This document shows, one piece after another, positions 36,547 through 44,419 of a stretch of DNA of 64,000 nt (positions within the stretch are counted from its first letter, which is position 1; each line of letters begins with the position of its first letter). Both the position numbers and the translations under genes were made by a program. The stretch lies in contig NZ_JAEHFW010000002.1 in NCBI RefSeq assembly GCF_016522075.1, forward strand, positions 248,001 through 312,000, written 5' to 3'. The DNA comes from Mucilaginibacter segetis. Lineage in GTDB: Bacteria; Bacteroidota; Bacteroidia; Sphingobacteriales; Sphingobacteriaceae. The notes beneath the pieces were generated by a model that saw nothing but the letters and a program-made list of their open reading frames with translations, searched no databases and was not told the DNA's origin.

Positions 36547-37050
36547 TTAAAACATGATCAGTATTTGTCCTTTTTCTACTTTATCACCGGGCTTTACTTT
36601 TATAGATTTAACGATAACATCCGCAGGAGATTTGATGATGTTTTCCATTTTCATGGCTTCCAATACCAATAAGTTTTCTCCTTTTTTTATTTCGGCGCCA
36701 GGTTCTGTAAATATTTTAAGCACCAGGCCGGGCATTGGCGCCTTAATTTCGCTGATGGTGGCTGCATTAAGATTGCTCAATCCCATTTTATCCAGCAGCA
36801 AATCAAACTGATCTTTAGCACTTACGGTGTAAACGGTGTTATTTACCTTTATTTCCGCTGTTTTAGTATCCTTATCAAAACTTACAACTTCGGCGGTATA
36901 TGAGCCATTGTTATTGATGATATGATAAAGTAGCTCGTTCAACTGCTTTATATCAGCATTAACCACCTGATTATTTACCAATAAAGCATCCGCATTGCGG
37001 CTTACTTCAAAATCGTATTTTTTATTAACGTTTATTTTTAGCGTACTCAT
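36547..37050 (-). CDS. Biotin/lipoyl attachment domain protein (carboxylase carrier subunit)
   Basis: 167 residues. The C-terminal half is a biotinyl domain: APMPGLVLKIFTEPGAEIKKGE, then the biotin site EAMKM with Lys134, and GDKVEKGQILIMF at the end. The N-terminal half is a smaller beta-rich part as in carrier subunits of acyl-CoA (propionyl or acetyl) carboxylases of Bacteroidota. It carries carboxybiotin between the carboxylase and transferase subunits, but no accC or carboxyltransferase gene is in this window. It overlaps the DUF4159 gene by 4 bases (ATGA), so it is translationally coupled to it. Confidence 0.88.
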   Translation of the reverse strand: MSTLKINVNKKYDFEVSRNADALLVNNQVVNADIKQLNELLYHIINNNGSYTAEVVSFDKDTKTAEIKVNNTVYTVSAKDQFDLLLDKMGLSNLNAATISEIKAPMPGLVLKIFTEPGAEIKKGENLLVLEAMKMENIIKSPADVIVKSIKVKPGDKVEKGQILIMF

Positions 37051-37709
37051 TTGGTAAATATATATTGAATTAAATTAGCGCCCATACGCAGGGCTTTAAG
37101 CCGGGTTTCCTGCGCGTCTCCGGCATAGGTGCCGTAATCTTCCCAACCATTACCCAGATCGCATTCGTAGGTATAAAAACAAACCAGCCTGCCTTTATAT
37201 ATCAGGCCGAAACCCTGCGCTCGTTTGCCATCATGCTCGTGTATCTTCGGTAAGCCGTTAGGAAAATTATATTTTTGGTGATAAATTGGGTGGTTAAGCG
37301 GTAGTTCCACAAAATCCAGCTCCGGGAAAACCTTTTTCATTTGCGGACGAATAAATTTGTCCAATCCATAATTATCATCAATATGCAAAAAACCGCCGCC
37401 CATTAAATATTTGCGCAGGTTAAGCGCTTCCTGATCGCTGAAGATCACGTTACCATGCCCCGTCATAAAAACAAAAGGATAATTGAATAATTCGGCGCTG
37501 CCAACATCAACCGTCTCCTCCTCGGGCTGAAAATTAGTTTTTAAATTATAGTTGCAAAACTTTATCAGATTAGGCAACGCCGTACGATCGCCGTACCAAT
37601 CGCCGCCGCCATTGTATTTTAATCTGCCTATTTTGTAGGATGGTGCCGTAAAACTGCTTATGCCTAACAGCATTAAAAAGGCGACAAACATACAGGCAAT
37701 TCTTTTCAT
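37047..37709 (-). CDS. DUF4159-family protein, exported
   Basis: 220 residues with a signal peptide-like start (MKRIACMFVAFLMLLGISSFTAP). The rest fits the DUF4159 family: YKIGRLKYNGGGDWYGDRTALPNLIKFCNYNLKTNF, YPFVFMTGHGNVIFSDQEALNLRKYLMGGGFLHIDDNYG and the GWEDYGTYAGDAQETRLKALRMG end. The domain has a flavodoxin-like or glutamine-amidotransferase-like fold, and family members are often linked to BatA-like operons, which are not seen here. Function is unknown. It overlaps the rsmE and biotin-carrier genes by 4 bases on either side, so all three form a tight unit. Confidence 0.85.
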   Translation of the reverse strand: MKRIACMFVAFLMLLGISSFTAPSYKIGRLKYNGGGDWYGDRTALPNLIKFCNYNLKTNFQPEEETVDVGSAELFNYPFVFMTGHGNVIFSDQEALNLRKYLMGGGFLHIDDNYGLDKFIRPQMKKVFPELDFVELPLNHPIYHQKYNFPNGLPKIHEHDGKRAQGFGLIYKGRLVCFYTYECDLGNGWEDYGTYAGDAQETRLKALRMGANLIQYIFTK

Positions 37710-38416
37710 AAGCGGTTTAAAAAATTCACCTCAAAACAGGCTACAAGCGCTGCCGTTTCGGTACGCAGGCGACTTTCACCTAAAGTTATGGGTTTATATT
37801 CGCTTTGCAAAGCTTCCTCAATTTCAGCAGGAGTAAAATCACCCTCGGGCCCTATTAAAATTAAATAACGGCTTTGCTTTTGTATAGATTGTGCCAATGC
37901 AGTTTTTTCGCCCTCATCACAATGAGCAATAAATTTTTGACCCGAAAAATCCTGCTTTAGTAATTTATTCAGCGATACTGGTTCATTCAAAAAGGGATGA
38001 TAAGCTTTAATAGATTGTTTTATAGCCGCAGTAATTATTTTGTTAAGCCTGTCAAGCTTTACATCCTTACGTTCGGATCGCTGGCATATAATTGGGGTTA
38101 TTTCATCAATGCCTATTTCGGTAGCTTTTTCTAAAAACCACTCCAGGCGCTCAATATTTTTGGTGGGCGCTACGGCGATGTGCAGGTAGTGGTTACGCTT
38201 GTTAAATTCAGCAGTAACCTCCATTATTTGCAATATGGTACGTTTAGGGTGAGCGTCGGTTATAACAGCCCGGTACAGGCCGCCCCTGCCGTCTACCAAA
38301 GTAACTTCATTACCAACGGTAAGCCTTAAAACGCGTATACAATGCTTGCTTTCTTCTTCGCTTAAAAAATATTGCGATAACGATGGATCAATATCCGGCG
38401 TATAAAAAAGCTGCAT
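37706..38416 (-). CDS. rsmE: 16S rRNA (uracil-1498-N3)-methyltransferase
   Basis: 236 residues, full length. Methylates U1498 of 16S rRNA with S-adenosylmethionine; SPOUT (knotted) fold. Diagnostic segments are KHCIRVLRLTVGNEVTLVDG at about 24-43, HIAVAPTKNIERLEWFLEKATEIGIDEI in the middle, and the knot motifs LIGPEGDF (GPEGGF-like, with Asp for Gly) and LGESRLRTETA at the end. Its start is 12 bases after the CorC-like gene stop. The substituted Asp in GPEGDF is a small variation that occurs in the family. Confidence 0.95.
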   Translation of the reverse strand: MQLFYTPDIDPSLSQYFLSEEESKHCIRVLRLTVGNEVTLVDGRGGLYRAVITDAHPKRTILQIMEVTAEFNKRNHYLHIAVAPTKNIERLEWFLEKATEIGIDEITPIICQRSERKDVKLDRLNKIITAAIKQSIKAYHPFLNEPVSLNKLLKQDFSGQKFIAHCDEGEKTALAQSIQKQSRYLILIGPEGDFTPAEIEEALQSEYKPITLGESRLRTETAALVACFEVNFLNRL

Positions 38417-38428
38417 AGGCGTTCAGGG

Positions 38429-39769
38429 TTAGTCGGACTCTTCAGTCTCATCCTCGGTTTCCAGCAATTCCAGTTTTACCGATTCAATGTTCTGATCGGA
38501 TTTTTTGAGGACAGTGATATTATATCCGTTGGCCTCCTTTTGCTCGCCCACATCAGGTATTTTACCAAATATATCCCCCATCCAGCCGGATACAGTATCA
38601 AAATCGCCATCCTCTGGCAAATCATGCGGGAGATGTTCGTTTACATCGTAAATAGGTGCAAGAGCGTTTACAATAAACTCCCGGTCATTTATACGTTCCA
38701 CTATAGGTTTTTCCTCATCAAACTCATCTTGTATCTCCCCTACCAGTTCTTCTACGATGTCTTCCAATGTAACCATGCCTGCGGTACCGCCAAACTCGTC
38801 TGATACGATGGCGATTTGTATACGCTTAAGCTGCAACTCGGCCATCAGATCATTGATCTTTTTAGTTTCAGGAACAAAATACGGCTTACGCATAATATTA
38901 CGCAGTACCACTTCCTCGTTATGTACAAGTAAAGGCAACACATCCTTGGCATGTACTATGCCTATTATTTTATCTATAACATCATCGTACACAGGCATGC
39001 GCGAGTAGCCTTCAGTTATTAATATCTCTAATAATTCCTCTTTTGTGGTCTCTACTTCTATACCGGAAATTTTTGTGCGGGGCACCATGATATTTTTTAC
39101 CACACGCTCGTTAAAATCAAACACGTTCTGTATCAGTTCATGTTCGTTAAGATCAAGCGCGCCACTTTGCCTGCCTTGCTCCAGCAGGAACTGTAATTCT
39201 TCAGAACTATGGTGTGTTTCACCCCCTGCCAATGTGTTTATACCCAGCAGCCTTAAAATAAAATTGGCAAAACCATTAAGCAACCATATGAATGGCCTGA
39301 ACACCACAAAGAAAAATCTTAGGGGCAATGATACGGCCATAACCGTACGTGCCGATTTTTGTATAGCTAATGATTTAGGGGCCAGTTCACCAAATACAAT
39401 ATGTAAAATAGTGATGGACGAGAAAGCCAATACGTGACTTGCGGTAATAAACCCCGGAGTAAGATTAATACCTAAGGCCATAAAAAGCTTAAGCATAATA
39501 TTGGTGAGCACCTCTTCGCCCACCACACCCAATCCAAGGGATGCTATGGTAATTCCTAATTGTGTTGCGGCAAGGTAACCATCTAAATTTTGTAATATAA
39601 CCCTGGCAACTTTAGCAACCCCGCTACCTGCTTTTGCTTTTATTTCTATTTGTGAGCCACGCACCCTTACCATAGCAAACTCAGCAGCTACAAAAAAACC
39701 ATTGAGTAAAACCAAAAATATGGTCAGGAATATAAAAAAGATGTTTATTTCGACAGGTCCGGGGTCCAT
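38429..39769 (-). CDS. CNNM/CorC-type membrane protein with CBS domains (HlyC/CorC family)
   Basis: 446 residues. Three to four membrane segments of the DUF21/CNNM domain occupy about 1-190 (IFLTIFLVLLNGFFVAAEFAMVR). A paired CBS module follows at about 200-335 (VKNIMVPRTKISGIEV, IIGIVHAKDVL, IVSDEFGGTAGMVTLEDIVEELVGEI). The C-terminal CorC_HlyC domain ends with an acidic tail. Such proteins act in Mg2+/Co2+ efflux or divalent cation homeostasis. The older label hemolysin is misleading. It is followed 12 bases later by rsmE and preceded by the pyrophosphatase gene, 6 bases away. Confidence 0.92.
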   Translation of the reverse strand: MDPGPVEINIFFIFLTIFLVLLNGFFVAAEFAMVRVRGSQIEIKAKAGSGVAKVARVILQNLDGYLAATQLGITIASLGLGVVGEEVLTNIMLKLFMALGINLTPGFITASHVLAFSSITILHIVFGELAPKSLAIQKSARTVMAVSLPLRFFFVVFRPFIWLLNGFANFILRLLGINTLAGGETHHSSEELQFLLEQGRQSGALDLNEHELIQNVFDFNERVVKNIMVPRTKISGIEVETTKEELLEILITEGYSRMPVYDDVIDKIIGIVHAKDVLPLLVHNEEVVLRNIMRKPYFVPETKKINDLMAELQLKRIQIAIVSDEFGGTAGMVTLEDIVEELVGEIQDEFDEEKPIVERINDREFIVNALAPIYDVNEHLPHDLPEDGDFDTVSGWMGDIFGKIPDVGEQKEANGYNITVLKKSDQNIESVKLELLETEDETEESD

Positions 39770-39775
39770 TAATTT

Positions 39776-40321
39776 TTATTTATGATTCGGGAAAGTTGAC
39801 TTATAAAGTTCCAAACTTTCGGTGATTACTTTGTGTGCATACCTAACGCCAAGCAGATGTTCAATAGTCACATTTTTGCCTTCCAGCTTTTTATAATCTT
39901 TAAAAAAGCGTACAATTTCTGTCATTGCGTGTGGTGGTAATTCATTAAGATCGTTAATATAATTTACCGACATATCGTTTTTGGCTACCGCTATTATTTT
40001 GTCGTCCTGCTCACCATTATCAACCATGTGCATTACACCAACAACCTTTGCCTCGATAATAGACATAGGAAATACATCAATAGAACAAAGCACTAAAATG
40101 TCAAGAGGGTCATGATCGTCGCAATAGGTTTGCGGTATAAAACCATAGTTAGCCGGGTACATTACTGATGAGAACAAAACACGATCGAGTTTTAATAAAC
40201 CCGAATTTTTATCAATTTCATATTTAGCCTTTGATCCTTTTGGTATTTCTATAATTGCATTTACTATTTCCGGTATATCTACTCCAGGAGAAACCTCGTG
40301 CCAGGGGTGTTGTGTGCTCAT
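39776..40321 (-). CDS. ppa: Inorganic pyrophosphatase (family I)
   Basis: 181 residues, soluble type. Hydrolyses pyrophosphate to two phosphates with Mg2+. The N-terminal [23 protein letters not shown], the [23 protein letters not shown] run with DDHDPLD metal-binding Asp residues (about 63-69), and the [13 protein letters not shown] segment are typical of family I. It sits close to DedA (16 bases) and CorC (6 bases), so the order DedA-ppa-corC is one unit. The pairing with a Mg2+-linked CorC-like protein is a suggestive context, not proof of interaction. Confidence 0.95.
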   Translation of the reverse strand: MSTQHPWHEVSPGVDIPEIVNAIIEIPKGSKAKYEIDKNSGLLKLDRVLFSSVMYPANYGFIPQTYCDDHDPLDILVLCSIDVFPMSIIEAKVVGVMHMVDNGEQDDKIIAVAKNDMSVNYINDLNELPPHAMTEIVRFFKDYKKLEGKNVTIEHLLGVRYAHKVITESLELYKSTFPNHK

Positions 40322-40337
40322 TTATGTTTATATGTAT

Positions 40338-40979
40338 TTATTTACTTTCTTTTCGCTTTGTAATTCTTTTTCTAAAATAGGCTGCAATTAACGGAATGGT
40401 TGTAACAATTATCAGTCCAAGTACTATGTATTGCAGATAATCTTTCAATTGCGGAAAGCGTCTGCCCAAAAAATAACCCGCTAAAGTTAAAGTACTTACC
40501 CATGCAACACTACCTACAATATTGTATAATGTAAACTTTTTTATATCAACTTTAACAATTCCTGCAAATATAGGAGCAAATGTTCTAACTATCGGGAAAA
40601 ATCTGCCTAAAATCAAAGCCATACCTCCGTATTTGGCGTAAAACTCTTCGGCTACTACAATATATCTCTTTTTAAAAAAGAAAGAATCGTTTCTTTTAAA
40701 TAATACAGGTCCTGTGCGGTAGCCAAACCAATACCCTGCATAGTTACCCAATATACCTGCTGCTGTTATGGAAAGTACGAGCGTATAAATAGGTACATCT
40801 ATTAATCCTGCGGCGCTTAACAGCCCTGTCAGGAACAATAAATAATCGCCGGGTAAAAAAAAACCGAAGAATAAACCAGTTTCAGCAAATACGACAATAA
40901 GTAACAGATAAAAGCCACCACTGCTTATGATAGCTTGCGCGTCTGTTAAGTTTTGAAGGTATTCCCAAAAATGTTCCAT
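40338..40979 (-). CDS. DedA-family membrane protein
   Basis: 213 residues with several hydrophobic segments. The family motif FxGRFxPxxRTFAPxxAG appears as LGRFFPIVRTFAPIFAGI near 123-140, and the N-terminal ETGLFFGFFLPGDYLLFL is the re-entrant helix of DedA proteins. DedA proteins are needed for membrane homeostasis and lipid (undecaprenyl-phosphate) recycling in some bacteria. Substrate cannot be read here. It lies 55 bases after nuoN's stop in the same direction, so some read-through from the nuo operon is likely. Confidence 0.92.
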   Translation of the reverse strand: MEHFWEYLQNLTDAQAIISSGGFYLLLIVVFAETGLFFGFFLPGDYLLFLTGLLSAAGLIDVPIYTLVLSITAAGILGNYAGYWFGYRTGPVLFKRNDSFFFKKRYIVVAEEFYAKYGGMALILGRFFPIVRTFAPIFAGIVKVDIKKFTLYNIVGSVAWVSTLTLAGYFLGRRFPQLKDYLQYIVLGLIIVTTIPLIAAYFRKRITKRKESK

Positions 40980-41034
40980 TAACTATATCCGTAAAACTAC
41001 AAATATTAAATTAAATTGCAGTTAACGGGTATTA

Positions 41035-42414
41035 TTAAATAAGTCCGGAGATAAAGGATGGATATATGCCAATAATAATGGTTGCCAGTGCCGAAAAACC
41101 TAATACAAATTTATAATAGGCTGGTACAATTACCACCGCACGTTCCTCATCGCGGAAATACATGGCTATAATTACCCTGAAATAATAGAATATGCTGATG
41201 ATGGCATTCACCACTGCAATTATAACCAGCCATACTTTGTATTGAGACAGTGCCCCCGAAAACATATAGAATTTACCAATAAAACCGGCAGTTAATGGTA
41301 TGCCCGCTAACGACAACATACTTATGGTAATTACAAATGCCAGGAACGGATTGCTTTTCGCTAATCCGTTAAAGCCCTCAAAATTATCGCTTCCAGTTTG
41401 TTGGCGTACCAGTATTAAAGCGCCAAAGGCTATAATAGAGGCAATGGAATATGCTGTTGCGTATACAAAAACCGAATTAGCTGACGCAGCGCCTAATGCC
41501 ACGATAGCAAAAAGCAAGTATCCTGCATGTGATATACTGGAGAATGCCAGCATGCGTTTAAAGTTTTGCTGATATAATGCCGTTATATTACCTATAAACA
41601 AAGTTAGCACTGTAACGGCTAATAATACAGGAGTCCAAAAATCGGCGATAGTGATAAAGCAAGCCGAAAACAACCGCAGAAATGCCGCGAACCCAGCGGT
41701 TTTTACCACTGTTGACATAAAAGCCGTTATCAATGATGGCGCTCCCTCATAAACATCCGGCGTCCAGAAATGAAAGGGGGCCGCCCCTACCTTAAAGCAC
41801 AAGCCTACAATGATAAGTAATACGCCTATATAAAAGATAGGGTCAATATTGCGCGGATAGGTCACTACAAAATCACGTATAGCATCCAGATCAAAAGATC
41901 CGGCTGAACCATAGATAAGGGTGATACCAAACAATAAAAAGCCTGTTGAAAAAGCGCCCATTAAAAAATACTTCAGCGCGGCTTCATTAGATGCAAAATC
42001 ATTTTTACGAATGCCCGCCAAGATGTATAAACTAACCGACATGATCTCGATACCGATGAACAACATGGTTAAGTTATGGTACGACACCATTACAATAATA
42101 CCCGCTAAAGAGAATAATATAATGGCATAATACTCCGCAACATGCTTACTTATCTTTTCGAAATATCCTTTTGATAGCAGCAGTATAAGCATAGTAGATA
42201 TGATACTTACTACAGAAAAAGCTACAGAGAAGTTATTGAACAGCATCATGCCATGATAAATTGGCTGAGCATTACTGTTCCACTGCATTACCGCTGTTAC
42301 TAAAGCCGCCAGCAAACCAATAAGTGTTACCGGCAGTAAGGCTTTTTGTGCTTTATATAAACCCAGGTACAAAAGCACTATGGGTAAAACAGATATAATT
42401 ATTAATGTAGTCAT
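41035..42414 (-). CDS. nuoN: NADH-quinone oxidoreductase subunit N
   Basis: 459 residues, antiporter-like membrane subunit of complex I with about 14 transmembrane helices. The conserved Glu in GIEIMSVSLYILAG (about 120) and FKVGAAPFHFWTPDVYEGAP are typical of NuoN, as are the Lys-bearing segments QNFKRMLAFSSISHAGY. It is the last nuo gene and is separated from nuoM by a four-helix-bundle insertion of about 510 bases. Whether nuoN is translated from the same mRNA is likely but unproven. No internal stop or frame shift was seen. Confidence 0.97.
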   Translation of the reverse strand: MTTLIIISVLPIVLLYLGLYKAQKALLPVTLIGLLAALVTAVMQWNSNAQPIYHGMMLFNNFSVAFSVVSIISTMLILLLSKGYFEKISKHVAEYYAIILFSLAGIIVMVSYHNLTMLFIGIEIMSVSLYILAGIRKNDFASNEAALKYFLMGAFSTGFLLFGITLIYGSAGSFDLDAIRDFVVTYPRNIDPIFYIGVLLIIVGLCFKVGAAPFHFWTPDVYEGAPSLITAFMSTVVKTAGFAAFLRLFSACFITIADFWTPVLLAVTVLTLFIGNITALYQQNFKRMLAFSSISHAGYLLFAIVALGAASANSVFVYATAYSIASIIAFGALILVRQQTGSDNFEGFNGLAKSNPFLAFVITISMLSLAGIPLTAGFIGKFYMFSGALSQYKVWLVIIAVVNAIISIFYYFRVIIAMYFRDEERAVVIVPAYYKFVLGFSALATIIIGIYPSFISGLI

Positions 42415-42423
42415 GTTTATATA

Positions 42424-42497
42424 TAAATCCTAAAAGCTAAACTTTAAATCCTAAACTTTAAATCCTAAACTCTAAAAACTAAATCCTAAATACTGAA
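42424..42497. repeat. Tandem 7-base repeat run (left flank of the four-helix-bundle element)
   Basis: Ten consecutive heptamers of the form TAAANNN run from 42424 to about 42493, with TAAATCC four times (starting 42424, 42445, 42459, 42480) and variants ending AGC, CTT, CTC, AAC or TAC. It starts 10 bases before the nuoN start codon (upstream on the coding strand). The run on the + strand is in inverse orientation to the right-hand run. Confidence 0.85.
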
Positions 42498-42506
42498 ATT
42501 ATATAT

Positions 42507-42880
42507 CTATGATTTATTTACTTTCATTTTTTCGATGATGGCACCAAATATTCTAGTTAACTCCGTTGCTTCCTGAAGCAAATTCATACGAGCATTTTCA
42601 ATCCCTTCATCAACATCAATAAGTTTAAGCCATAACTGACTTTCCTTACTCTCTTTTCTGCAAATTTTTATCCTATGCGTATAATCATTCTGCTAAAACT
42701 TTCATTGGCCTCAATCAGATTAGCCGCAACCGAGCCGGATGAACGAATTAGCTGTTTATAGTATTCTATGTTATGTATCGATCTTTCTATCTTTTTTAAA
42801 AACTCTTTTATATTATTAGCAAAATCAAAAGTTCTTTCCTCTAAATGAAACTTTCTGGCCATTTTGCTATCTGCATCCAT
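42507..42880 (-). pseudogene. Four-helix-bundle protein (TIGR02436-like), frameshifted
   Basis: The ATG at 42880 opens 70 codons of a four-helix-bundle protein (MDADSKMARKFHLEERTFDF, then KQLIRSSGSVAANLIEANES), related to those encoded in 23S rRNA intervening sequences. The frame ends at TAA 42668-42670. In the -1 frame the family pattern continues from about 42689 without a gap: NDYTHRIKICRKESKESQLW, then NLLQEATELTRIFGAIIEKM, ending at TAG 42507-42509. A single A lost from an AAA at about 42688 would explain it. So an intact gene of about 125 codons became a probable pseudogene, unless a sequencing error is involved. It lies inside the nuo operon between nuoM and nuoN and is bounded by inverted heptamer repeats. 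Confidence 0.85.
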
Positions 42881-42890
42881 TCCGTTATTA

Positions 42891-42921
42891 ATTTTGGATT
42901 TAGTTTTTAGTATTTAGAGTT
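42891..42921. repeat. Heptamer repeat run (right flank, inverted relative to left)
   Basis: Read on the - strand, this holds ACTCTAAATAC, then TAAAAAC and TAAATCC, three to four TAAANNN heptamers. The same pieces (ACTCTAAA, AACTAAATCC) occur on the + strand at 42468-42486, so the two flanks form an imperfect inverted repeat of about 25 bases around the four-helix-bundle gene. It starts 7 bases after the nuoM stop codon. Confidence 0.8.
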
Positions 42922-42927
42922 TCAATA

Positions 42928-44394
42928 TCAGAATTTACTATTTGCAAAATTTTGATTTACTGAACGTACCAGTTTAACTACTGATGCTTCTGATATATGT
43001 AAAATTGCCTGCGGATAAACACCTATCCCAATTATAAGCACGCATATAATTCCCAGCACCAGTTTCTCTGATGCGGTTATATCAGCAAATATGGCGGTTA
43101 ACTGGTTGGTTTCTCCCTGCATCACATTTTTATACATGCGCAGCATATAAACCGCTCCAAAAATAATGGTTAAACCAGCCACAGCGGCAAACCATATATT
43201 GTAACTAAACACCCCTTTTAATAATAAAAACTCACCCACAAATCCGTTAGTAAGCGGCAGGGCAACAGTACCTAATACAATAATTAAAAACGCTATAGAA
43301 AAATTAGGAGCCACTTTGGCAATACCACCAAGCTGACTTATCTCACGGGTGTTTAAGCGCCTGCTGATAATGTCCCATATAAAAAACATACCCACCACGT
43401 TTATACCGTGGCTAAGCATCTGTATCATGGCGCCCTGTACTCCCTGGACCGACCAGGCAAATATACCTGCCGATATCAGGCCGACGTGCGCTATGGATGA
43501 ATAGGCCACCAAACGTTTGCCATCTTTTTGATTGAACGCGATAAGCGAGGCATAAATAATACCTATTGTAGATAGAATTATAGCCAGGTTTTGCCATTGC
43601 AAAAAGCCCAGCGGAGCATTTGGTATTAGCCAGCGTATAACGCCATATATCCCCATTTTTAGCATAATACCCGATAGCAACATGGTACCTGCGGCAGGTG
43701 CCTCGGTATAGGTATCGGGTTGCCAGGTGTGGAAAGGGAAAAGCGGCATTTTTATAGCAAAGGCTAAAAAGAACGCCCAAAACACCCACGACTGATGCGC
43801 GGCATCTAATCCTGCATTATAAAACTCATGCAGATCATATAGTTTACCCGGAGTTTGCAGGTACAGATAGATGATACCTACAAGCATAAATAACGAGCCT
43901 GCGAATGTATAGATAAAGAATTTTATGGTAACACGTATACGATTTTGTCCGCCCCATAACGCGCAAATAAAATAGATGGGTATTAAAGCGGCTTCCCAAC
44001 CTACATAAAATAAAAAGCCATCAAGCGCGGTAAATACCGTTAACAAACCCGCCTGCATAAACAGGATAAGTGCATAAAACGCTCGGGCGTTTTTATAGGT
44101 ATGCTGATAAGTGGATAGTATAATAAGCGGAACCAAAATAGTGGTAAGCAATACCATTACCATACTTATACCATCGATGCCGGCGTTAAAATATATACCA
44201 AAATCCTGAATCCAGGGCAGATCGATAACATATTGGAAAGATGCATCGGGTACAAAACCTGAAAGGAAATAAAGCGCGATACCTAATTCCGCCACAGCGA
44301 AAAATAGCGCCGCATGCTTAGCTGTTTCATTCTTAAACAACAGCACTAAAAGGGCTGCCAAAATCGGTAAAAAAAGTAAAATACTAACCGTCAT
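42928..44394 (-). CDS. nuoM: NADH-quinone oxidoreductase subunit M
   Basis: 488 residues, membrane antiporter-like subunit. Typical motifs: the conserved Glu in FYVGWEAALIPIYF at about 130-142, the pair KMPLFPFHTWQPDTYTEAPAAG at about 214-235, and the Lys-containing KRLVAYSSIAHVGL. About 13-14 membrane helices are expected. It is 25 bases from nuoL. No loss of key charged residues is seen. Its stop lies just before the heptamer run, so the insertion happened between cistrons without harming the gene. Confidence 0.97.
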   Translation of the reverse strand: MTVSILLFLPILAALLVLLFKNETAKHAALFFAVAELGIALYFLSGFVPDASFQYVIDLPWIQDFGIYFNAGIDGISMVMVLLTTILVPLIILSTYQHTYKNARAFYALILFMQAGLLTVFTALDGFLFYVGWEAALIPIYFICALWGGQNRIRVTIKFFIYTFAGSLFMLVGIIYLYLQTPGKLYDLHEFYNAGLDAAHQSWVFWAFFLAFAIKMPLFPFHTWQPDTYTEAPAAGTMLLSGIMLKMGIYGVIRWLIPNAPLGFLQWQNLAIILSTIGIIYASLIAFNQKDGKRLVAYSSIAHVGLISAGIFAWSVQGVQGAMIQMLSHGINVVGMFFIWDIISRRLNTREISQLGGIAKVAPNFSIAFLIIVLGTVALPLTNGFVGEFLLLKGVFSYNIWFAAVAGLTIIFGAVYMLRMYKNVMQGETNQLTAIFADITASEKLVLGIICVLIIGIGVYPQAILHISEASVVKLVRSVNQNFANSKF

Positions 44395-44419
44395 TTTATC
44401 TGATAAAAACGCTATCGTT

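Noticed and set aside
37706..37709. Possible frameshift linking rsmE, DUF4159 and the biotin carrier
   Set aside because: The 4-base overlaps are normal ATGA stop/start couplings; each protein is complete with its own family motifs.
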